Assembly (NCBI RefSeq): GCF_945859685.1
Contig: NC_079147.1
Span: forward strand, 238,510,765-238,574,764
DNA: 64,000 nt
Direction: 5' to 3'
DNA from: Eupeodes corollae
Taxonomy: Eukaryota; Arthropoda; Insecta; Diptera; Syrphidae
The translations under genes were made by a program, and so were the position numbers. The notes below the pieces were generated by a model that made no database searches, had not been told where the DNA came from, and was given only the letters and a program-made list of their open reading frames with translations. Of the stretch, positions 57,850-64,000 are shown in pieces. The first letter of the stretch is position 1, and every line of letters begins with the position of its first letter.

Positions 57850-59105
57850 GCACTCAAGGTGTTATTAATACCCTTAGCATGTTTAAAGGATTAAAGAGGA
57901 GATACCGATGCACATTCGTCTTAAAGTTTTGAATATCAAAATGATAGGGAAAAACAGAACTGGGTAAAGCATTCCGCATTCTCGATACGTCCGAAATTGA
58001 TACTCAGACTTGTTTTAGGGGCACGTGATCAAATATACGAGTTATATTCAAGTTTTGGACGAATGAAGGCTTTGTAAATTACAGCCAGATCAGAAGGGGT
58101 GAAAAATGTCTTGCACCGTCGGAGAAATCCTAAGCACCTAGCAGCATTTTTGGCAATATCGAATATGTGATCATTCCATAAGAGTTGATTGGTTTTCTGC
58201 TAATGGATAGAGGCATCGGGGTGGGTTACGCTTTAACGATGTAAAGATTTGTTCCACTATTCGGTGAGATAAACCATGAGATCACCAGTGGACCTATTGC
58301 TACATAAGTCATACTGCCGTGCCGGTCATTAAAAAGCTTCCGTTCTTCAAGATATTTCTTAAGCTGATAATTAATCAGGGTTTCCATGACCTTGGGAAGA
58401 AGGAGCGGGAGGGTGACCAGACATTTTTACTACCTTTAGGACATTTTAGTATTTTTGCCTTAATTTCTGGTCATGCAAAAATTTTGTTCGTCGAATATGG
58501 CCGTTACAAGTCTTGTTTGTTTGAACTTATTCCGGTTTTCCTCAGTGGGGTTGGCTTTATGAATCCGGAAGCTTACATCTCTGATCCTAATTACCTCTTA
58601 ACAGCTCGAACCAAACCATGAGTTCTCTATAGGTTTGATAAATTTTACCCTATTCGGGATAAAATGTCTCATTCCACAAAGAATTAAATTTGTAACCATA
58701 TCTGCGCTGGAATCTACGTCACTATCAAGGAAGCATAGTGACCAGTTAAAGTTCCTGAAGAATTCATTGAGACCGTCCCAGTTGGCTTTCTAATATTGCC
58801 AAACGATTCTCATGGGGGTTTTTTATTTGACTGGGTTTTTTACACATGAGAAATTTGCATCTACGATACAGTGGTCTGATGTACCTAAGGGCGGTAATAC
58901 ACTGATTGTGTATTTATTAGGATCAGAAGTAAGAAACAAGTCTAGGGTGTTGGCGGATTGACCTGCAACGTCAGGGATTCGAGTTAGCTCGTCGACAAGC
59001 TGAGTTAATTGATTTAACTCAGCAAAGACCTCAACATCCGGTGTTGACTGGCCAGAATAACGAAGCCAAGAATAATTGTGTACATTGAAATCGCCCGCAA
59101 TGACG
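57850..59105 (-). mobile_element. LINE remnant, endonuclease to RT and C-terminus
   Basis: Minus strand: KEIVIAGDFNVHNYSWLRYS (endonuclease G-D-F-N block), TLDLFLTSDPNKYT, LPPLGTSDHCIVDANF (S-D-H block), then degraded linker and RT start near 58340, and at the left the C-terminal wording RHFSPSDL-like and FVQNLNITRIFDHVPL shared with 29960-30300. Frames are broken repeatedly. The clade is CR1/BS-like by wording. Confidence 0.75.
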
Positions 59106-59109
59106 ATTT

Positions 59110-59640
59110 CTTTACGACAGCATGTATTTTGTTTTGTCCTCATTAAACGTTAAACCCATTTTTGCCACCTCATCCTCAATACTCACAGAAGCTCTATTGA
59201 CATCACGCTGAGTTCTTTCGCTAATTTACTGTCATCAGCATACGCCAGTAATACCCGTGGCATGATGTGCGATGGACTGTCATGCGAGAGGTCTTGGGTT
59301 CGATCCCTGCCTATGCCACCTAAAGTTTTTTTCACGGGTACTGCCTCATGCGAGGAATTGACAAATTCTCATGAAAAGTGCTTTCTCAAATTTGCCGTTC
59401 GGGTTCGGCATAAAATTGTAGTTCCCTTCCATCCCTGAAAACAGTAATCGCAAACAGGAATGGTTGAGAGTTGTCAGTCACTAGGCCTTAGTTCTCAAAC
59501 GGACTGTTGCGTCGCCCAATTTATTTTTATACGCCAGTAATTGGACAGACTTTAGAAATATAGTGCTTCTAGTGTTGACGAGTCAGCTCTGCACTATTCT
59601 TTCAAGTACGATGCTAAAAAATCGCAGGTCAAGAACTATC
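59110..59640 (-). mobile_element. RTE-like LINE RT fragment, split by a SINE
   Basis: Reading minus from 59640, LERIVQS.LVNTRSTIFLKSV and QLLAY are followed, after skipping the SINE, by ADDSKLA and FNEDKTK-like MRTKQNTC. Together they give the YADD block and the following strand of the family seen at 1640-1860. The join to the endonuclease of another LINE at 59105 is abrupt. Confidence 0.7.
59248..59529 (+). repeat. tRNA-derived SINE, uninterrupted copy
   Basis: GTAATACCCGTGGCATGATG head, B box GGGTTCGATCCC, body (GGGTACTGCCTCATGCGAGG; GTGCTTTCTCAAATTTGCCG; AGTTGTCAGTCACTAGGCC) and a TTTATTTTTA tail. Target duplication TACGCCAGTAAT (59241-59252 and 59530-59541), lying in the LINE YADD codons. 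The LINE target word is changed here (GTGCGATGGACTG) and is empty. Confidence 0.9.
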
Positions 59641-60141
59641 CGGTTGCCTTGGTCACAATTTACATTAATTGTTGTTGTTTATGAGCGCCTTCAAGCGCTG
59701 GACATTTTAAATCAACCCCTAGTGTTTCATTCAATTCCTGGTCTAAAATTTTGAAAAAATAGGTAGACAATGTTTCAAAATCTTTAATCGGTTTGCTAAG
59801 AGATCAACACTTAGCTGGACGTGCAATAGCTGAAGTTTAATTGGCTTTTATTCTTAGCTTAAAAATAAAGATTCTAACAGAAAAGACTTGGAAGAAGGTA
59901 AAACAACAATTTGGAAGCTATTAAAAACAACGTTATTATTGACGATGAATGAAATGTTTGCTATAAAAGTTTTCAAGACTTCTCAATGAGTTGGAGAAAG
60001 ATTGGTGTAACTTGTTTTAAGGCGAAAAATAGTTTAATTTTGATTGCCCCGATGAGACCAACTTAAGAAAATAAAAAGGTTTTTAAAGAATCCTCAAAGA
60101 GTCGTTATGAGAGCTGTCTGTTATTGGGCCCTCTTTTTTTA

Positions 60142-60256
60142 ACAACAATTACTCTGGCAAGAGCCAGTACCCTTCAAAAAATAACTTGTTAGTAGCACTG
60201 GAAGGGATTGAACCTCATGAAAGTCTTACGCACCTACCCATCACCCCACGGGGTAA
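60142..60256 (-). repeat. Truncated, diverged tRNA-derived SINE
   Basis: Minus strand: TACCCCGTGGGGTGATGGGT, AGGTGCGTAAGACTTTCATG, B box AGGTTCAATCCC, then GGGTACTGGCTCTTGCCAGA. It matches the head and first body block of the SINE family but ends soon after, so it is a 3'-shortened or separate subfamily copy. Confidence 0.65.
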
Positions 60257-60466
60257 AAATTATACATATTCTGTTTATGTCGCTCGGAACAAGTAGATCA
60301 CTTCTGTGTACATAGTAGAATCCTTCAGTTTGAGCTGGGCAAAGTTATGAAAATAAGGCCAGACAATACTATTAGCTTCTAATGCCTGAGCGAAATACTA
60401 ACTAAGCATTGCTTCAAGGACAAATTTTAATTAAACACAGCTAATTAAAAGTATCAATTCTCTTCA

Positions 60467-62491
60467 CTAAAAAACTTCGGCTTTCTTAATTCTTTGCCTC
60501 CTATTCCATTCTTCTTGGGCATGAATGTACTCCCAATTATGCCATGGTCTAAATGTGTGAACATCATTCTTCCTTGGTGGTAGATAAGAAAAAAATACAT
60601 TTCTTGGTGGTCCTTTCGTACAATGATATGGTCTTATAGCCACATAATAAGTACGTGCATCATTAAGAAGACTTTCTTTGAAATTATCTTCATAGATGGC
60701 CCTCAAGTAATTCGTCTGGAACAAAACCAATATACGAACTTTGTTAAGATTTTAAAGTAAAAAGTAACCAAAATATACCTTTTTAATAAGATACTCCCTG
60801 CAGCCATAGGAAACTATGCGTTTTTCAGACAGATCATTCACATGTGGTATTCGAACACGAAGTGTATTATTTCGTAAGACTTGAAAGACTCTTTTCGTTC
60901 GCTGAAAAGCCTTTCGTTTCTCTTCCCTTGTGTATGCCATTCCATAGCGTTTTCTAACCCATTCTCTGAGAGTTGGATATTTATGGGCATCGGGAAGAGA
61001 AGCTAAAACAAATTTCTTATTTTTCTTAATTTCGTTTAAAGCTTTTAAAAGTATCGATTGTATAAGTTTATTATCACGAGGATCAATGTGACGCGGGGTC
61101 TGATCGAATAGAATTTTGTCTTCTTTTATTTCAACCTGATCTGATTTTTGATCTTTCTTGTATTTGTCATTAAAATTCTTAACTGCCTGAGCCCACATAG
61201 CTTTGCAACATTTTTTTATTGCTCGGTTGTGTTCCATTGAAATGTTTCCGCTGCTATTTGCATCCAAGGCCAATTCTACTGCATCTTTGATAGGATTTTT
61301 AACTCCATAATCGAATATTTTATGATAATTGAATTTATATGGTTTATTTGTTTTGGGACCTTTGAAGTAAATGCATTTCGAGCTTATGGCAGCATCATGT
61401 CCAAAATTATATAAACTCAAGTTTTCGTCGTTGGCTTCTTGTGGAACTTGATCTTTTTCAGGGACATCAATACCTCCTCCAACCTGTTGTTTGCTATTTT
61501 CCAAATCTTCAGCAGTTTTGTTAATTTCAGAGTTGAGATCTTCAATAACCCTTTTATAGGATAACTATGTAAATACAAGACCCTGATTAGATAAGCTTCA
61601 GGTAGCTACAAAGGAGTTTTGTTTTTTACTTACATTTTTGAAATGTCGCTTAACATCAAAGTATTTTTCACAAGCCTTTCTTTTAGCGACAATTTGTTCA
61701 TTTGCCAAAGTCTCTTTAATTGCTTGAACGGTCTTATGATGCTCACATAGACTTAATTTATGATCTTTTTGATGTTCTTGGGATCTCTCCTCCTCGAAGA
61801 TAGTATCAATTTCATTATTTATAATCCCCTTAGCAATTCTTTCACTCTTCCCGAGTTCATATTTAGCAAACCAACGATTGGCTTCATTGGAAACTGTATA
61901 GTGTGGATCAAGATAATTTCCCAACTCCGAAAAATTTGTAACAGTATCAAGCTCATTCAAAATAAGACTCTTGCCATACAAATGGGGTCTTGGTTGCTTT
62001 TGAAAATAAGGAATCCCTAATAAGGTCGTTGATTTTCTCTTTCTCAAAGAAAACCTCTTCTTTTTTTTAGTTTTTGTTTCTAGGTTCTTTGGAAGCAATT
62101 TATCTAATTCTCTTAATGTTGTTACCGTATCCAGATAAGCTATAACAGTGATGATAATTTGTTCATTAACCGAATATTTCTTTCCATTACAATTAAACCG
62201 TTCACTGCGATAGTACATCTCCATTAGAAACCATAAGAATGCTATATCATTTCCACCGCAAAGTTCGAAGATGAACTTAATTTCTGAATATCCAACTAGG
62301 GGTTCGATACCGATTCTTCGAAGGGTATCCCATACTCGATGGGAAGTTGCTTGTTCACAATCATCTCGAATACAATGGAACAGGGAATCAGCAGCTTTTC
62401 GTTGAAATTCGGACAGGCCCCGAAACCAATCTGGAAGATCTATTTCTTTCATAAATTTTTCAACTATTTCTAGATCTTTATCTTTCTTCAT
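60467..62491 (-). CDS. Unrecognised basic protein, three exons
   Basis: I do not recognise this gene. Exons 62491-61634, 61564-60779 and 60715-60467 join in one frame (630 aa) across two short introns (69 and 63 bp) with GTAAGT..ACATAG and GTATAT..TTCCAG borders, which is strong evidence for a real host gene. The first 140 residues are hydrophobic/acidic and look globular (LPDWFRGLSEFQRKAADSLF; VWDTLRRIGIEPLVGYSEIK; FELCGGNDIAFLWFLMEMYY). The middle and end are Lys/Arg/Glu rich (KTKKKKRFSLRKRKS; RYGMAYTREEKRKAFQRTKR) and end WEYIHAQEEW..RQRIKKAEVF. No signal peptide or membrane segment stands out. It may be a rapidly evolving, perhaps germline-expressed, fly protein (inference). The nearest neighbours are transposon debris. 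Confidence 0.75.
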
Positions 62492-63081
62492 TTTTGATTT
62501 TGAAGTAAGTTTTTCAATTAAATTGAATTCAAAATTTTAATTTAAAAATAAACTAAAAATTTAAAAATATTTTAAAATAAAATAAGGAAAGAAAAATCTG
62601 AAGTAAAGAAGAAGTGAAGTGAAAGGATGACTAAATTATTTTTATTTAAATATTTTAATGAGAAAACAAATTCGTTTTTATTTCTATATACATATACTCT
62701 AAAGATATTTTTAAACTTTGTTACCGAAACTTATCAAAATGTTACCTTTACATAGTTCGCAGAAGACTTATTGCATATATGACTTAAGAAGGCTTATGAA
62801 TGAAACCTTGAGACATCCTCATACATTTTTACTTTAAAGAGAGGGGGTGAACAATTTAAAATACAAATAAACAAACAACAGGGCAAGTGTTTTGTTCGGC
62901 TCTGCTTGTAGGATCTATACCTTTAATCTGAAAAGGACTGTCCTACGAACGATACAGATTGTAAATAAAACAAGAATATGGTACAAAATTCATTTTTATT
63001 TTATTCTTGTAGGTATTATAATACAAAAATCAATGACAATTATATGTGAAAAAAATATCGGCTAAATGCTGGCTAAAGAAT
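62492..63081. other. Upstream region of the unknown gene
   Basis: AT-rich DNA that would hold its promoter. No other feature found. Confidence 0.4.
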
Positions 63082-63416
63082 CTTGCACATGAGCTACGAA
63101 CTGTGATCTGTGGATGTTCGCATATTTTAACTTTTATTTCACAGACAGCGACGAATTGTCAATTTACATTTACCCTTTTTTCCATATTTTTCTCAGCCAT
63201 GGTCTTCACACAAAAATAACACAAGCTTGGTACAATTTCGAGGTTAAGTTGCGCGCGAACTATTTATTCGTTGCAGTGTGGATGGTATGTGGAACGCGAA
63301 CAGAGGTTGACGAACTGTGTAGCAACCACACTGCTATTCGTTACTACCAAATTGTTTTAACAAGATTTTCTTGTTTTAGAGAACAAAATGCAAATTTGTT
63401 TGTTCTCATGTGCAAG
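63082..63416. mobile_element. MITE (CTTGCACATGAG family), uninterrupted copy
   Basis: 335 bp with ends CTTGCACATGAGCTACGAAC and the inverted CTTGCACATGAGAACAAACA. It matches the two halves of the split copy at 14633-17696. No coding capacity, and no convincing flanking duplication. Confidence 0.85.
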
Positions 63417-63535
63417 GCCCTTAACTCTTAAGGCTTCTTTCCAATGGTCCATCTCCATATTTTCAATGACGATGGGGCATTATTTAAATTCAATGTCGTT
63501 AATATGATGAATTATCTTATTTTGCAGGTTCCGAC

Positions 63536-63690
63536 GACATATAGGACTAAAAAGTAAGGCAATTTTTTATTACTTGATTGACCAGCTGCAAAAAAATTGC
63601 CTTATAATTAAAGTAACTTTATTGGAAAGATGACTGGAAAGTTAGTAATGAAAAATCTCTCTAGCTATCAAATCAAGTATGGTAAAAGCC
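63536..63690 (-). mobile_element. Partial MITE (ACATAAGGGACTT family), copy 3
   Basis: On the minus strand this reads ACTTGATTTGATAGCTAGAG, TTACTAACTTTCCAGTCATC, then TTACTTTTTAGTCCTATATG, following the 3' third of the copies at 17985 and 31136. The rest of the element is not recognisable between 63690 and the window end. Confidence 0.6.
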
Positions 63691-64000
63691 ATTGGACGAA
63701 TTCACTTATGGGGTTACTTTGTAGTCAAAATTCAACTAGCTTTAGGTTTGTTGTTCAATAAGATTTATAACAGTTAAGAGTAGTGTAATGCATTGGAAGT
63801 TCATGAAAACGAAAACGACAAAATCTGTATACTACTTTGCAGGGCCAAATTTCAACTCATTTTGTAGTTGTATGTAGTAAGAACGACTTGACTTCATGAC
63901 AATATAACCCAATGATACCACCAGACCACAAAGCATGCATAAAGTAGTCATTCTTTGTTGATGCAATGGCTTTTCAACAATTACTTACTTAATAATTAAA
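63691..64000. other. Window end, no recognised feature
   Basis: No gene or clear repeat seen. Confidence 0.4.

Noticed and set aside
58319..58621. 100-codon plus-strand frame
   Set aside because: Antisense to the LINE remnant on the minus strand.
1..64000. CRISPR arrays, bacterial operons, phage or plasmid functions
   Set aside because: No regularly spaced direct repeats, no ribosome-binding-site-led gene clusters; spliced animal genes throughout.

Overview
This is eukaryotic nuclear DNA, most likely from a higher fly (Diptera, Brachycera). The evidence is AT-rich sequence, short host introns of about 50-70 bp with GT..AG ends, TATGTACATATG-type spacers, insect-type Tc1/mariner, pogo/Tigger, copia and non-LTR elements, and three conserved animal genes that assemble cleanly by splice-aware reading. 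No bacterial features, operons or CRISPR arrays are present. Exon boundaries were read by eye. The total coding length of each recognised gene is a multiple of three after joining.

Host genes. (1) IntS8 (Integrator complex subunit 8), + strand, 20924-29595, 14 exons, 1013 aa. Its last intron is 4.9 kb, is filled with retrotransposon remnants and carries a tRNA-Lys(CUU) gene. (2) Fen1 (flap endonuclease 1), - strand, 34126-32645, 6 exons, 380 aa, with all seven metal-binding acidic residues and the PCNA box. (3) Dek (DEK chromatin protein), + strand, 37907-54828, 12 exons, 641 aa, with SAP and C-terminal DEK domains; two ~7 kb introns are packed with transposons. (4) An unrecognised three-exon, 630-aa basic protein, - strand, 62491-60467. 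Fen1 and Dek are divergent, separated by 3.8 kb.

Region by region. 1-20.9 kb is a transposon-rich intergenic tract: old LINE and SINE pieces, a nearly intact Tc1-like element (5.6-7.2 kb) with IR/DR ends and an apparent intron, and two composite nests at 9.0-10.9 kb and 14.6-17.7 kb. 20.9-29.6 kb is IntS8. 29.7-32.6 kb holds LINE, Tc1 and MITE debris. 32.6-34.1 kb is Fen1. 34.1-37.9 kb is a quiet spacer. 37.9-54.8 kb is Dek with copia, Harbinger-like, mariner, Tc1/mariner-like, pogo/Tigger and RTE-like insertions in its introns. 56.4-60.3 kb is LINE and SINE debris. 60.5-62.5 kb is the unknown gene, followed by two MITE copies to the window end.

The most interesting signal is a non-LTR retrotransposon found twice (9061-10596 + and 15155-17546 -). 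Each copy sits inside a different copy of a tRNA-derived SINE, in the same orientation and at the same nucleotide (poly-A joined to GTGCGTTGG of the tRNA-like region). The flanking SINEs have different target-site duplications and different internal structures, so the two events look independent. This suggests a site-specific LINE that targets a tRNA-like sequence. The second copy is part of a three-level nest: MITE containing SINE containing LINE.
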